64,000 nucleotides of DNA from Candidatus Methylospira mobilis (GCF_009498235.1 NZ_CP044205.1:3721389-3785388); one strand, 5' to 3'; positions 55,006 through 64,000 are shown, counted from the stretch's first letter. The notes: generated from the sequence alone by a model not told the origin. Made by a program: numbers and translations.

Positions 55006-55322
55006 ACCAGTCCGATACCGCTGAACTCTACAATCGGTTCAACCTCGAAACGGGTACGCTGCAATGGCGTGAACTGGAACGGCATTTCGCGCGCGGAGTC
55101 GTAATTGCTGTGGCTCCCGGTCTCGATCTGATCAAGGTTGCCTCCTGCATGGCGAGGGATAACAAGGAGCAAATCGCGGGATGGCTGGAAACCGGCCTTA
55201 TTTTTCACGCCACGGAAGAAATGGCGCGGGAATGGCTGCGACGCGATCCGGCATTTTGGGCCACAGTGGTCGCGCCATGGGTGTTGATACAGGAAAAAAC
55301 CAGCCAAGGATCCGTTAATTAA
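55002..55322 (+). CDS. DUF2288-family protein
   Basis: A 106-residue soluble protein. The sequence LYNRFNLETGTLQWRELERHFARGVVIAVAPGLDLIKVA and the ending FWATVVAPWVLIQEKTSQG (here split) are the landmarks of DUF2288, a family common in gammaproteobacteria and cyanobacteria with no assigned function. Its ATG overlaps the SemiSWEET stop by four bases. It is convergent with the sulfurtransferase gene. Confidence 0.85.
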   Translation: MNQSDTAELYNRFNLETGTLQWRELERHFARGVVIAVAPGLDLIKVASCMARDNKEQIAGWLETGLIFHATEEMAREWLRRDPAFWATVVAPWVLIQEKTSQGSVN

Positions 55323-55405
55323 CAACTATTACAGTTACAACATAAAATAACAAGAAAATAAATAACATATAAAAAATTCCTGCCATTATTGTTTTTTAAC
55401 TGCTC

Positions 55406-56266
55406 CTAAGTATCCGCACCGGCGACGACAGGAACATCGCCGCGCGCGCCCCATTCCGACCAGGAACCATCGTAAACAGCAACGCTATCGTTGCCCAGCG
55501 AGTATAAACCCAGCGCCAGGATCGCCGCTGTGACACCGCTGCCGCAAGTCGCGACCACAGGCTGATACACGTCGATACCGGCGGAGGCAAAACGCTGACG
55601 CAACGTTTCTTCCGGCAAAAAGCAACCCGTCGCTTCATCAAGCAACTGCTTGAAAAACAAGTTCACACTGCCGGGAATATGTCCGGAGCGCAATCCCGGA
55701 CGCGGCTCGGGCTCGATCCCGGCAAAACGCGCAGGCGGACGCGCATCGACGATCTGAACGTCTCCCTGTTCGGCCAAATTGCGCATCCGCTCCAAATTGC
55801 AGACCAGTTCCGGCGCCCACCGGGCTGTAAAGGGTTGAGAGACCGGGTTACTCAAAGCGTCGGTGACCGCGCAGCCCATCGACTTCCATTGCCGAAGGCC
55901 GCCATTCAGCACCGATACGCGCTGGTGGCCGAAAACGCGAAACATCCACCACAATCGTGCCGAAGCCATAAAAAAGTTGTTGTCGTAGATCACAACATGG
56001 GTTTGACTACCGATACCCAAAGCAGATACCGCCTCGGCAAACAATCCGGGGGCGGGCAACATGTGCGGCAGCCCACTATCGTGATCGGCCACGGCATCTA
56101 TGTCAAAGAATCCCGCTCCAGGAATATGCTCGACGGCAAACTCCTTTTGTGCACTGCGATTCTGCGCCGGCAAATAAAAACCGGCATCCAGCACCGCAAC
56201 CTCGGGAGATTTCAGAGCGGTAGACAGCCAGGCACTATCCACCACAGCGGATGACGATACGCTCAT
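55406..56266 (-). CDS. sseA: 3-mercaptopyruvate/thiosulfate sulfurtransferase
   Basis: A 286-residue protein with two rhodanese domains. The N-terminal one (VAVLDAGFYLP, HIPGAGFFDIDAV) is catalytically silent. The C-terminal one has the active-site loop CGSGVTA with Cys241; the CGSGVT form is typical of 3-mercaptopyruvate sulfurtransferases, whereas thiosulfate-specific rhodaneses usually carry CRKGVT. The enzyme moves sulfane sulfur from 3-mercaptopyruvate to thiols or cyanide in the cytoplasm. An AAAGGAGTGTG site precedes the ATG. Confidence 0.93.
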   Translation of the reverse strand: MSVSSSAVVDSAWLSTALKSPEVAVLDAGFYLPAQNRSAQKEFAVEHIPGAGFFDIDAVADHDSGLPHMLPAPGLFAEAVSALGIGSQTHVVIYDNNFFMASARLWWMFRVFGHQRVSVLNGGLRQWKSMGCAVTDALSNPVSQPFTARWAPELVCNLERMRNLAEQGDVQIVDARPPARFAGIEPEPRPGLRSGHIPGSVNLFFKQLLDEATGCFLPEETLRQRFASAGIDVYQPVVATCGSGVTAAILALGLYSLGNDSVAVYDGSWSEWGARGDVPVVAGADT

Positions 56267-56716
56267 TGTTCACACTCCTTTTGCCATAACTACAGGTTGC
56301 TCTTCCGTCCGAAAGTTTCCGGAAAAACGCTTACGCGCTCAATTCGCAGGCTACGATGTGCGTGTACCTCAATGTCGTTAAGCCCTAAAGAAATACATGG
56401 CAGACCATTGATTTACTTGATCCGTCATACCGGCGGGGCTTGCCCTGAGCGTAGTCGAAGGGATTGCCGGTATCCAGTCTATAAGAACGTTACTTCGCAA
56501 GTCGTCCCGCAGATCCGGGTTCCGGCAGGGAAGATAATTATTCCTCTATCTTAACGGCATTGGCGCGGACGCTGCTTGGCCTTGCGGTTTGATTCTTAAC
56601 AGCCCGCCCGCGGATCAAATCCGGTAGCTGAATAGTTGCGGCCAGCGTACCGTTTTTATGAAGCGCGTCATATCCGACGCCCCGATTTTTCGGGATGGAA
56701 ATTTACAGCTGTCGAA
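56267..56716. other. intergenic region with dispersed repeats
   Basis: No gene supported. It carries a palindrome at 56428-56472 (outer arms TACCGGC and GCCGGTA, inside the common motif CCCTGAGCGTAGTCGAAGGG) and, at 56622-56637, CGGTAGCTGAATAGTT, the reverse of the AACTATTCAGCTACCG motif seen at 25501. Confidence 0.6.
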
Positions 56717-57676
56717 TCAATCTGCACTTCCCAGATGACGGCTGGGAAAAACGCAATCGCGGCCGTTTCGTTTGGCCTGATACAATTGCGCATCGGCCTG
56801 GCTCAACAACAATTCGCTGCTGCAAGGCATTTTCGGATCGTACACCGCAACACCCGCGCTGCAGGTAACGCCGCCCGCCGGAAGCGTGCCGATAGACGTG
56901 CTCCGCACCGACTTGATTAACTCCTGGGCGCGGGCGATGCCGCCGGCCAGCGTGCACTTAACCAGCAGCACCACGAATTCCTCGCCGCCGTAACGCACGA
57001 AAACGTCGCAATCGCGCAGCCTGCCGGCGATAAGAAGAGAGAAATCCTGCAGCACCTGATCGCCCAACTGATGCCCGAATGTATCGTTTATCATCTTGAA
57101 ATGATCGATGTCCAGCACCAGACAAGCTATCGGATGTTGTATGGATCGGGACTCCTTGAGCCGCTGATCCAGCCACTCGTTCATGAAGCGCCGGTTATAT
57201 AATCCGGTCAGCGCGTCGCGGTTATTACTCTCCTTGAGACTGCGTGCGGCATCGCTGAGCGCCTGGGATCGAATGACGTTCTCCGTCACATCGACAATGC
57301 TGATCAGCGCCAGTCTTAGCTCATTCGCCGCGACAAATAAGGATATCTGCACTTTTTGCTGCATCAGCGATATACCATGATACCCCATGACCTTAATCTT
57401 GATAGGGATCAGATACTGATTTAATGCTTGAGACAAAATCTGCGGCGAGCCGTTTGTAAACACCTCCTGTAGCGCCCAGGTAAAACGCGGCTTGTCGAAT
57501 CCGGGAAACAGCTGCTGCAAGGTTTTACCCAGCGCTTCTTGCCGGACAATACCGGTTTTATCCGCCAGCCAGGTATTCCAGCCACAAACAACACCGCTTT
57601 CATCCAGTAAGAAAACCCCCAGAGGCAACATATCTACAATATCGCTCCCCGGCAATAACATGGCTTCCGGTTTCAT
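56717..57676 (-). CDS. PAS-GGDEF diguanylate cyclase
   Basis: About 319 residues from the ATG at 57676, which overlaps the cheC stop as ATGA; a start 21 bases upstream is less likely. Residues about 10-130 are a PAS domain (DMLPLGVFLLDESGVVCGWN). Residues about 150-310 are a GGDEF domain with DALTGLYNRRFMNEWL and the active-site sequence YGGEEF, in the catalytically competent G-G-E-E-F form. A product-inhibition RxxD site is not obvious. It should make cyclic di-GMP in the cytoplasm. Position at the 3' end of the chemosensory operon suggests output coupled to the CheA pathway or to the PAS signal. Confidence 0.92.
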   Translation of the reverse strand: MKPEAMLLPGSDIVDMLPLGVFLLDESGVVCGWNTWLADKTGIVRQEALGKTLQQLFPGFDKPRFTWALQEVFTNGSPQILSQALNQYLIPIKIKVMGYHGISLMQQKVQISLFVAANELRLALISIVDVTENVIRSQALSDAARSLKESNNRDALTGLYNRRFMNEWLDQRLKESRSIQHPIACLVLDIDHFKMINDTFGHQLGDQVLQDFSLLIAGRLRDCDVFVRYGGEEFVVLLVKCTLAGGIARAQELIKSVRSTSIGTLPAGGVTCSAGVAVYDPKMPCSSELLLSQADAQLYQAKRNGRDCVFPSRHLGSAD

Positions 57677-58299
57677 GAGCTCATTTTCGCAAGCCATTCA
57701 TCAATCTGCCGCAACAGTGAATTCAAATCGTCAAGTGAAAATGTAATAACCAGCGATCCGTTCACGTTGCGCTGCACTGCGCTGAGCTTGGTCCCCATCA
57801 CCAGCATATACCGGGCCTGAGGCATATCGCCGCCTTCGAGCTGATGCCAGATGTCGCTAAAACTGCCTTCCACATAAACAGGTATGGTCAAACTGACGCG
57901 CCCGCCCAACAGGTCGGCTATCGTGCTGATGCAAGCCGAGACAATGATATTACCTATTTCAGTCATCGCTTCATGCTCGAACGCGCTCATATCGACATCG
58001 TCCAGGGGTAAATCGGCCCCCACCAGCGCCTGCACCAGCTCCCGACTTTCCTGTGAATGGAACAGCAATGCAACTTCGGCATTAAGCAAACCGCTCGCTT
58101 TTTGAAAAACCGCAGCAGTGTCGTCTTGAGGGGCTACCGCGATCAGATCCAATGCTTCACGCCGGCTACCGATGGTAAGACGAGGGACACTCATCTCCAC
58201 GATATCATGGAGTAGCAGCGACAACTGTTTGGCCGCCTTGCTGGCGCCGATGTTGGCGATTTCACTCAAGGCATCCATCTGCTCCAGGGTCAAATTCAT
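57673..58299 (-). CDS. cheC: CheC-family CheY-P phosphatase
   Basis: A 208-residue protein with the two symmetrical CheC active-site motifs: ALSEIANIGASKAAKQLS (near residue 10) and EAMTEIGNIIVSACISTIADLLG (near residue 110), each with the E-x-x-N pair needed for dephosphorylating CheY. The C-terminal strands end in ITFSLDDLNSLLRQID. Cytoplasmic. Its ATG overlaps the upstream receiver gene stop by four bases and its stop overlaps the diguanylate cyclase start, so it is coupled to both and probably acts on that receiver. Confidence 0.9.
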   Translation of the reverse strand: MNLTLEQMDALSEIANIGASKAAKQLSLLLHDIVEMSVPRLTIGSRREALDLIAVAPQDDTAAVFQKASGLLNAEVALLFHSQESRELVQALVGADLPLDDVDMSAFEHEAMTEIGNIIVSACISTIADLLGGRVSLTIPVYVEGSFSDIWHQLEGGDMPQARYMLVMGTKLSAVQRNVNGSLVITFSLDDLNSLLRQIDEWLAKMSS

Positions 58300-58655
58300 C
58301 CATCCGCCTCCGCCAGCAGCATGGCGATTTTTTCACTCGTAATCGGTTTTTCAACCACCAGCCGGAAATTCAGGGCTTTCGCATCTTCGACTACCGATTG
58401 CTGGGTATTTGCGGTAAGCAGCACAAAGCGCGCGTTGATTCCTGCGTCCATCAATGCCTGCGCTACCTCGATCCCATTGTGATCCGGCATATTGTAGTCC
58501 AGCACCACCAGCTCCGGCGCATATTCCTCTGCAAGCCGCAAAGCGCTGGCCAGGTCCTTGCTCTCATGTATGACATAGCTATGATCTTTTGGCAAATTTA
58601 CTTTGAACAACATGCGGGAAGTTGCGCTATCGTCAACAATTAAAATATTTTTCAT
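58296..58655 (-). CDS. CheY-like single-domain response regulator
   Basis: A 119-residue receiver domain without output module: ILIVDDSATSRMLF (acidic pocket), VVLDYNMPDHNG (phosphoacceptor Asp), FVLLTANT (conserved Thr) and VEKPIT (conserved Lys). I start at MKNILIVDD, which has AGAGGA eight bases upstream, and reject a longer frame. It is immediately followed by cheC with an ATGA overlap, so it is a likely phosphorelay target of the hybrid CheA in this operon, and CheC its phosphatase. Confidence 0.93.
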   Translation of the reverse strand: MKNILIVDDSATSRMLFKVNLPKDHSYVIHESKDLASALRLAEEYAPELVVLDYNMPDHNGIEVAQALMDAGINARFVLLTANTQQSVVEDAKALNFRLVVEKPITSEKIAMLLAEADG

Positions 58656-58796
58656 AAGCTTGTTCCTCTTTGGAATTTTAACCTGTACAGACTCTGTCTT
58701 CCGGTTTCCATGAAAGACAGGTAACATCCAAAACTTGGCAGGCGAATAGCCGTATAATTTTTATGTTTATTTTAATATTTTCGCACAGCGGCGCTG

Positions 58797-59849
58797 CTAA
58801 CAGAGCATATTCATCAGATAAACAGGCATCTTGTCCAGCCGGACTATCCGATCCACTGCATCGACAGCAATAGCCGCGCCGGGCATTCCGTATACTACGG
58901 CGCTTTCTTCGTCCTGCACCAGGGTATGCGCGCCCGCTCGCCGCATAGCCAGCAGCCCGTCCGCGCCATCCGACCCCATGCCGGTCAGCAACAGTCCGAT
59001 AGCGCCCGAGCCGCAACTCAGCGCCACAGAAGAGAGCAGTCGAGTTACCGACGGACGAAAACCGTTCAACACCGGCGCATCGTCCAGCCGGGCAATCAAC
59101 AAGCCGCCGCTATTTTCAACCAATAGATGAAAATCATCCGGCGCAATGTAAACCGTCCCCGCCTCAAACGGCAGATTATCTTCCGCCAGCCTGACGCGGA
59201 GAGGGGTCCGGCTCTGCAGCCACAACGCCAGACCGCCGACAAATCCTTTGGACATGTGCTGGGCTATTACTATCGGCGCTGGAAAACTTACAGGCAACGA
59301 GCCCAGCAGGTCATACAAGGCCTGCGGCCCCCCGGTCGAACATCCGATCGCGACCAGATCGAATCCTTGAACATTTTTTCTGGCGGGAGCAACAAAAGTC
59401 TCCGGCGCTTCAATTGCCGGCTTGCGTGCAGGATAGCGGTGGCGTATGACCTTAACCTCAGACATGATGCGCGCAGTCTCTATCATCTGTCCGCGTATGG
59501 CCGCGAAATCGGGGTGCTCCAGACCTACCGGCTTCTCGATGATCGACAGCGCCCCGGCTTCGATGGCGCGAAAACTGATCTTCAACTCTTCATTATCGAC
59601 ATTGGAACTGATCACTATAATAGGCACCGGCTCCGTAGACATGATCTGGCGCGTAGCCTCAAAGCCATCCATGACCGGCATGCGGATATCCATGGTAATC
59701 AGGTCGGGTTTTAACGCGTACGCCATGCGCACGGCTTCCTGTCCGTTTCCGGCTCGGCCGATTACCTGCATGTCAGCTTCCCCTTCGAACATCGCCGTAA
59801 GCAGCAGAGCGACCACGTCCGAATCCTCGGCGATTAAAATACGAATCAT
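58797..59849 (-). CDS. cheB: chemoreceptor glutamate methylesterase CheB
   Basis: A 350-residue protein: N-terminal receiver (ILIAEDSDVVALLL, LITMDIRMPVMDG) and C-terminal methylesterase with the catalytic serine in VAIGCSTGGPQAL, histidine in VIAQHMSKGFVGG and aspartate in LTGMGSDGADGL. CheB removes methyl groups from receptors after phosphorylation by CheA, giving adaptation. Its partner cheR is not in the window; it may lie beyond the right edge with the rest of the operon. It sits 47 bases downstream of cheA. Confidence 0.97.
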   Translation of the reverse strand: MIRILIAEDSDVVALLLTAMFEGEADMQVIGRAGNGQEAVRMAYALKPDLITMDIRMPVMDGFEATRQIMSTEPVPIIVISSNVDNEELKISFRAIEAGALSIIEKPVGLEHPDFAAIRGQMIETARIMSEVKVIRHRYPARKPAIEAPETFVAPARKNVQGFDLVAIGCSTGGPQALYDLLGSLPVSFPAPIVIAQHMSKGFVGGLALWLQSRTPLRVRLAEDNLPFEAGTVYIAPDDFHLLVENSGGLLIARLDDAPVLNGFRPSVTRLLSSVALSCGSGAIGLLLTGMGSDGADGLLAMRRAGAHTLVQDEESAVVYGMPGAAIAVDAVDRIVRLDKMPVYLMNMLC

Positions 59850-59896
59850 CTATTTTTCATGACTTCTAGAATAGGAACCCCCGGCTGACCCTGAGT

Positions 59897-62266
59897 TCAT
59901 ATCAACTGGTTGATAACGTCCAGCAGCACCTTGGTTTCGAACTGCCCCTTTACAATATAAGCGTCGGCTCCTACCTCGACACCCCGGCGGCGGTCGGCCT
60001 CACTGGCCAGTGAGGTAACGACTATGACCGGAATTTCGCGGTAACGTTCGCTGCTCTTGATACGTCCTGCAAGCTCGAAACCATTCATCACCGGCATCTC
60101 CACATCGGTCACAACCAAATCGAATTTTTCTTTCTGCAGCGCCTCCCAGCCCAGCCTGCCGTCAACCGCAATGCTGACCCGGAAACCCTGGCTTTCCAGT
60201 ATGTTCTTCTCCAGGGTACGCGTTGTAATCGAGTCATCGACCACCAGCACATGCGGCGCTACCGTCGAGCGGCTTTGAGTCTGTACCCGTGTCCGCATTC
60301 CGGAGTCCATGCGCAAAGCGGATGTCACCAGATCGCCGGGATTGAGTACAATCACGACTTTACCGCTGCCGGTCAGCGTGCCGCCGATTACGTTGCGTAT
60401 GGAAATCAACGGCGCTTTCAAACGTTTGACCACACACTCGCGCTCGCCTACGATTTCATCCACCAGCAAGGCAACGCTCTGCCAGCCATTGGACAACATG
60501 ACAACCGGCAGCCTCCCCTGCTGCAACGAGGAGAGTCCCTGCGCCAATTCAAGCACAGCGGACAGATCGCGCACCGGCACCGCTTTTCCCTCAATGACGA
60601 TGGCCTGGCTTGCTTCAATATCGATCAGTTCGCTCGCATCGACTTCCATCACGCGCACGACCGATACGCTCGGTATGGCAAACTCGGCGCCACCGGCGCG
60701 CACCATTAATCCGCGGTCCGTAGACAGCGAAACCGGAAAGCCAAGGATAAAACTGGTGCCCTCGCCCTCGACGGTTTCTATTTGTACGCTGCCTTTCAGA
60801 CTGTTCAAATTGGACAGCACCACATCCAGCCCGACGCCTCGCCCGGAAATATTGGTAATCATTTCCCTGCTTGAGAAACCCGGGCGAAAAATAAGCTCCA
60901 GGGCTTCCCGCCGGGTTAATGCTTCGGCCTCGGATGCAACCAGAAGTTTCTTTCTCACCGCTGCGGCGGTTATTTTCGCCACGCTGATACCGGCGCCGTC
61001 GTCGCGAACCGTCAACAGGATACGATTACCGGTACTGGCGACGCTGATGCTGATACGTCCAGCCTCCGGCTTGCCCTTGGCCAATCGCTCCACCGGAGTT
61101 TCGAGGCCATGGTCGATGGCATTGCGTATCAGGTGCATCAAGGGGTCCTTGATGCCCTCCAATACCGGACGATCCATTTCGATTTCATCGCCGACGACTT
61201 CGTATTCGACTTTCTTGCCCAAATCCTGCGCTATATCACGTATCGAACGCGCCAATGGCCGCAGCAGACTCGCAAGCGGCACCAGACGCAGCGTACGCAC
61301 CTGATCCTGCAGGGAGCTCGAAATCAAACCAAGACGGCTGCTGCTGCCGCACATTTGCTTATAGATGCTATGTATCCCCAGTTTCAGACTGCCGATGGCA
61401 TCGACAGCCATCACAACGGGACTCTGTTCCCAGGCCGATGCCACCGACTCGAACTCGCGAGGCGACATTGAAGCCAGACGCGCCCAGTTATTGGCGTAAG
61501 ATTGCGCCTCATGATGCAAACGCTGCAGCGCGGACAGATGATCCTCTATTTCAATTTTCGAAGCGAGCAAGTCTTCAGCCAAAGCGGAGACAAGGTCGAG
61601 TTTATGCAGCGCAACGCGGGTCATTACCACCCCCTCGCGCACGGCATCGGCATCATGGACACCCAATGCAGTTGATTTCAACGCATCTCCCGCGGGCGCC
61701 CCCCCGTTGGATTCCGGGCACGATACCGCCGAAACACCGGAGGGGGTACGGGGGCCGGAGGCAATGCTATCAGGAGTCGACCCGTGCGCATCGTTGGCAT
61801 CGCCCCGGTTTCCCTCGCTTTTATCGCCTTCCGCCACAAGCGGCGCATCGGCTTCGGCTTCACCGGTAATCTGCCACTGATTCAGCTGCTGCAGCAGGGT
61901 TTGCAGATCGAAACCGGACGGCTTCTGCAATTCGAATGCAGTCATTGCCTCGCGCATGCAATCCACGCTGAACAGGCACAGATTAATCGTCCTGGCGCTT
62001 ACCTCGGCCATTTCCCTGCGCATCGCACTGAACAGAGATTCCAGAGCATGTGCGATTTCGGCAATATCGCGCGCATCGACACCGCGCGCGGCGCCCTTGA
62101 TGTTATGTGCGGAACGAAACATACTGTCGATGCAGCGATCGCGCCCGGCTCCGGTTTCGTCTTTTTCCAGCGCGATCAGTCCTTCGGTTATCGCCAGCAA
62201 GCGTTCGTCCAGCTCGGCGGCGAACACCTGGATCAATTGCTTGACAATCTCGGGGTCAAGATTCAT
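59897..62266 (-). CDS. cheA: hybrid chemotaxis histidine kinase CheA with C-terminal receiver
   Basis: About 789 residues from the ATG at 62266 (GGAG ten bases upstream; a GTG two codons earlier is possible). Hpt domain at 1-130 with the phosphorylated histidine in RSAHNIKGAARG near residue 54; a low-complexity linker to about 215; dimerisation helices; HATPase with LIRNAIDHGLE, RDDGAGIS and GRGVGLDVV; a CheW-like domain; and a C-terminal receiver (VLVVDDSITTR, VVTDVEMPVMNG, VTSLAS). The single Hpt plus receiver resembles CheA-CheY hybrids of alternative chemosensory systems. It should take its input from the globin-coupled receptor next to it. Confidence 0.97.
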   Translation of the reverse strand: MNLDPEIVKQLIQVFAAELDERLLAITEGLIALEKDETGAGRDRCIDSMFRSAHNIKGAARGVDARDIAEIAHALESLFSAMRREMAEVSARTINLCLFSVDCMREAMTAFELQKPSGFDLQTLLQQLNQWQITGEAEADAPLVAEGDKSEGNRGDANDAHGSTPDSIASGPRTPSGVSAVSCPESNGGAPAGDALKSTALGVHDADAVREGVVMTRVALHKLDLVSALAEDLLASKIEIEDHLSALQRLHHEAQSYANNWARLASMSPREFESVASAWEQSPVVMAVDAIGSLKLGIHSIYKQMCGSSSRLGLISSSLQDQVRTLRLVPLASLLRPLARSIRDIAQDLGKKVEYEVVGDEIEMDRPVLEGIKDPLMHLIRNAIDHGLETPVERLAKGKPEAGRISISVASTGNRILLTVRDDGAGISVAKITAAAVRKKLLVASEAEALTRREALELIFRPGFSSREMITNISGRGVGLDVVLSNLNSLKGSVQIETVEGEGTSFILGFPVSLSTDRGLMVRAGGAEFAIPSVSVVRVMEVDASELIDIEASQAIVIEGKAVPVRDLSAVLELAQGLSSLQQGRLPVVMLSNGWQSVALLVDEIVGERECVVKRLKAPLISIRNVIGGTLTGSGKVVIVLNPGDLVTSALRMDSGMRTRVQTQSRSTVAPHVLVVDDSITTRTLEKNILESQGFRVSIAVDGRLGWEALQKEKFDLVVTDVEMPVMNGFELAGRIKSSERYREIPVIVVTSLASEADRRRGVEVGADAYIVKGQFETKVLLDVINQLI

Positions 62267-62331
62267 AGCCACCGGACTCCAGCGTTCGTATAGGGCGGTA
62301 TAAGGTCATTGAGCGTCACAGCGACGCTGCC

Positions 62332-63867
62332 TCACACCTTGTAGGTGCCGACACTGATTTTCAATTTGCCCGCCATTTCGTCCAGCTTCATGGATGCCGC
62401 CTTGGTTTGCTGAGTACCGGCGACAAACTGGGCCGTTACCTTGTTGATTTCGCTCATTGCCGTGGCTACCTGATCTATGCCGACCGCTTCCTGCCTGACT
62501 GCCGCTACGATCTGCTGACTCGCCAGCGCCGCCTCGCGGATAACTTCGCCCAATTGTTTCATTACCTCGCCGCTTTTTTGCACCAGCACCACGCCGGCAT
62601 CCACACCCTTGCTGCCCTCTTCGGTCGCCATTACCGCGCGATCGGTCGCGTGACGAATATCCTGCAGTATCTTTTGCACCTGCGCGGTCGATTGCTGCGA
62701 CTGCTCGGCCAGTTCCTTGACTTCTGCCGCCACCACGGCAAACCCTTTACCCGCATCGCCCGCCTTGGCGGCTTCGATCGAGGCATTTAGCGCCAACATC
62801 TTCGACTGCTGGGCAAGACTGCTTACGACGCCGGTAATTTCCCCGATTTGCTGCGTCTGTTCGGACAGGGCCAGGATGGTCTGAGCGATATTCTCCACGC
62901 GCGCGCGTATCGCCTCCATGCCGGTTATCGCCTGCTGGACGGCCTGCAACCCCTGATCTCCCTCGCGGCGCGCCCGTTCCGCAGTTTCGCCCAGCTGCTG
63001 GGTCTTGGACAATGTTTGCGCCGAAGTCGCCTTGATTTGCTCCAGCGTCGCCGTCGTCTCATTCACTGCCGCTGCCTGCTGCGCGGCGCCTGCCGACTGC
63101 GCATTGATCGCCGACTGCATTTCCACCAGCGTACTCATCAGCGCATTGCTCGCTTCGCCGCTCTGCTTCGACATGCCGGCAAGGCTTTCGACCATCGCGT
63201 TCAAATTGACCCCTATCAGGCTGAGTTCATCGCTCCCGCCGCCCTCATCAACTTTGACGCGCTGCCGTAAATCGCCATGCGCCACCTCTTCGATAAACGC
63301 GCTGTAACCCGCGACGCGGCGCTGATATTCGGCAAACTTGTCGTCGGACGATTTTCTGATATAAGTTTCGATTGCCAGCTCGGAATCGATGAATACGATC
63401 TTGTACAACGCATGCAGCGCCCGTGCGCGCGCAGCCGCGTTAAGCCAGTAGCGGCGCATAATCAGCGGCGTGATGGTTTGCAGATAAAAACTATAGCTGC
63501 CGAGATACCAGCGCGGCGTAAGGCCGATTTTGTTATGCATCGCGCCTATGCTCAAGCGGCGTTCGAAATATCCGTCTCCGTAATCGCCCTCGAACCATTC
63601 CAGCAAATAGCGCTTCTGCACCACTTTCAGCCGTTCGATATTGGAACCGGCAAGATCGACAATGGACATCATCTCCGGGTATTTCTGGATATTGCCGTAA
63701 AACCGGTTCACCAGGTCATCCGCATGAGCGGCGATCAGAGGCAATAATTCTTTCAATGCCCGGGCGTCATCCTCGCCAAAGCCGACAAAAGCCTTCAAGT
63801 CGGCTTGCTGTTTCGCATCGATAGCCATCAACTGCGCCAGCGATTGCTTCCGGTTTATCTGATCCAT
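62332..63867 (-). CDS. globin-coupled methyl-accepting chemotaxis protein (HemAT-like)
   Basis: A 511-residue receptor without TM helices. Residues about 10-175 match the protoglobin/globin-coupled-sensor domain: FVGFGEDDARALKELLPLI, FYGNIQKYPE, and FERRLSIGAMHNKIGLTPRWYLG, in which His111 is the expected proximal haem ligand (family motif I-G-x-x-H-x-x-I-G-L). A HAMP-like linker leads to the signalling domain with tip sequence MLALNASIEAAKAG and AVVAAEVKELAEQS. It likely senses oxygen or another haem ligand in the cytoplasm. The C-terminus (ISVGTYKV) has no CheR-binding pentapeptide. Located between cheW and cheA. Confidence 0.94.
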   Translation of the reverse strand: MDQINRKQSLAQLMAIDAKQQADLKAFVGFGEDDARALKELLPLIAAHADDLVNRFYGNIQKYPEMMSIVDLAGSNIERLKVVQKRYLLEWFEGDYGDGYFERRLSIGAMHNKIGLTPRWYLGSYSFYLQTITPLIMRRYWLNAAARARALHALYKIVFIDSELAIETYIRKSSDDKFAEYQRRVAGYSAFIEEVAHGDLRQRVKVDEGGGSDELSLIGVNLNAMVESLAGMSKQSGEASNALMSTLVEMQSAINAQSAGAAQQAAAVNETTATLEQIKATSAQTLSKTQQLGETAERARREGDQGLQAVQQAITGMEAIRARVENIAQTILALSEQTQQIGEITGVVSSLAQQSKMLALNASIEAAKAGDAGKGFAVVAAEVKELAEQSQQSTAQVQKILQDIRHATDRAVMATEEGSKGVDAGVVLVQKSGEVMKQLGEVIREAALASQQIVAAVRQEAVGIDQVATAMSEINKVTAQFVAGTQQTKAASMKLDEMAGKLKISVGTYKV

Positions 63868-63900
63868 TAATTTACCTCGATAATATTCTGCATCTGAACC

Positions 63901-64000
63901 TTAGCTGACGGACTCGTCGACTTGTAGCGCCGGATCGGCAAGCAATGCGCCGATATTCAGCATGGTCACCCGTCCCTGATGAATACCCTGCACATAAATC
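63901..64000 (-). CDS. CheW-like protein, 5' part outside window
   Basis: Only the last 32 codons are visible, reading IYVQGIHQGRVTMLNIGAL and ending VDESVS before a TAA. The pattern (hydrophobic strand, G-x-x-x-G-R-x-x-x-L-N, then a terminal helix) is that of the C-terminus of a CheW domain, and the position just upstream of a receptor and cheA supports this. Too short for certainty. Confidence 0.6.
   Translation of the reverse strand, partial: IYVQGIHQGRVTMLNIGALLADPALQVDESVS

Overview
The window looks like the chromosome of a gammaproteobacterium. The block ndk - rlmN - pilF/pilW - hisS - yfgM - bamB - der (about 10.4-17.4 kb) is a gammaproteobacterial housekeeping cluster, and type IV pilin-like genes, Aas, Lhr, Tex, an alanine-zipper outer-membrane lipoprotein and REP-like hairpins fit the same group. 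The gene content suits an environmental lineage such as Methylococcales, but no diagnostic gene (for example a methane monooxygenase) is present, so the order is an inference.

Layout. 0-4 kb: a mobile patch with a frameshifted IS110-family transposase, two AT-rich GNAT acetyltransferase genes, an attC-like integron site and a second IS110-family transposase. 4-9.3 kb: a sigma-54 activator with two PAS domains, an ion-channel-like membrane protein, and an oxidoreductase/acyl-CoA-dehydrogenase pair. 9.3-17.4 kb: small lipoprotein, L,D-transpeptidase and the housekeeping cluster, from which rodZ and ispG are missing at their usual place. 18-21.7 kb: a PAS-winged-helix regulator and a soluble double-PAS chemoreceptor with its CheW. 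21.9-25.3 kb: an IS5-type remnant, two pilin-like genes (fimT/fimU and pilV) and a NhaD-family antiporter in which the expected acidic ion-binding residues appear to be neutral.

26.0-33.4 kb: a tightly overlapping six-gene operon, hyfB-C-E-F-G-I-like. It resembles hydrogenase-4 or the membrane arm of formate hydrogenlyase, but the large subunit has lost all four NiFe-binding cysteines while the small subunit keeps its four FeS cysteines. It is therefore an energy-converting-hydrogenase-related (Ehr-type) complex and not a hydrogenase. This is the most interesting system in the window.

34-44.9 kb: phosphoribosyltransferase, an Hsp20-Lon pair, a secreted caspase-like/SUMF1 fusion, a VgrG with a long octapeptide-repeat tail, a MITE-like palindromic element, a complete IS3-family element with a -1 frameshift signal, a small gene apparently cut by that element, and a DUF2335 membrane protein with a small partner. 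44.9-56.3 kb: Lhr helicase carrying an in-frame REP-like insertion, Aas, Tex, SemiSWEET plus DUF2288, and a 3-mercaptopyruvate-type sulfurtransferase.

56.7-64 kb: a chemosensory operon on the minus strand: CheW (cut by the window edge), a globin-coupled chemoreceptor, hybrid CheA, CheB, a CheY-like receiver, CheC and a PAS-GGDEF diguanylate cyclase. The receptor probably reads a haem ligand such as oxygen and passes the signal through CheA to a receiver and perhaps to c-di-GMP synthesis. I saw no rRNA, tRNA or CRISPR array.
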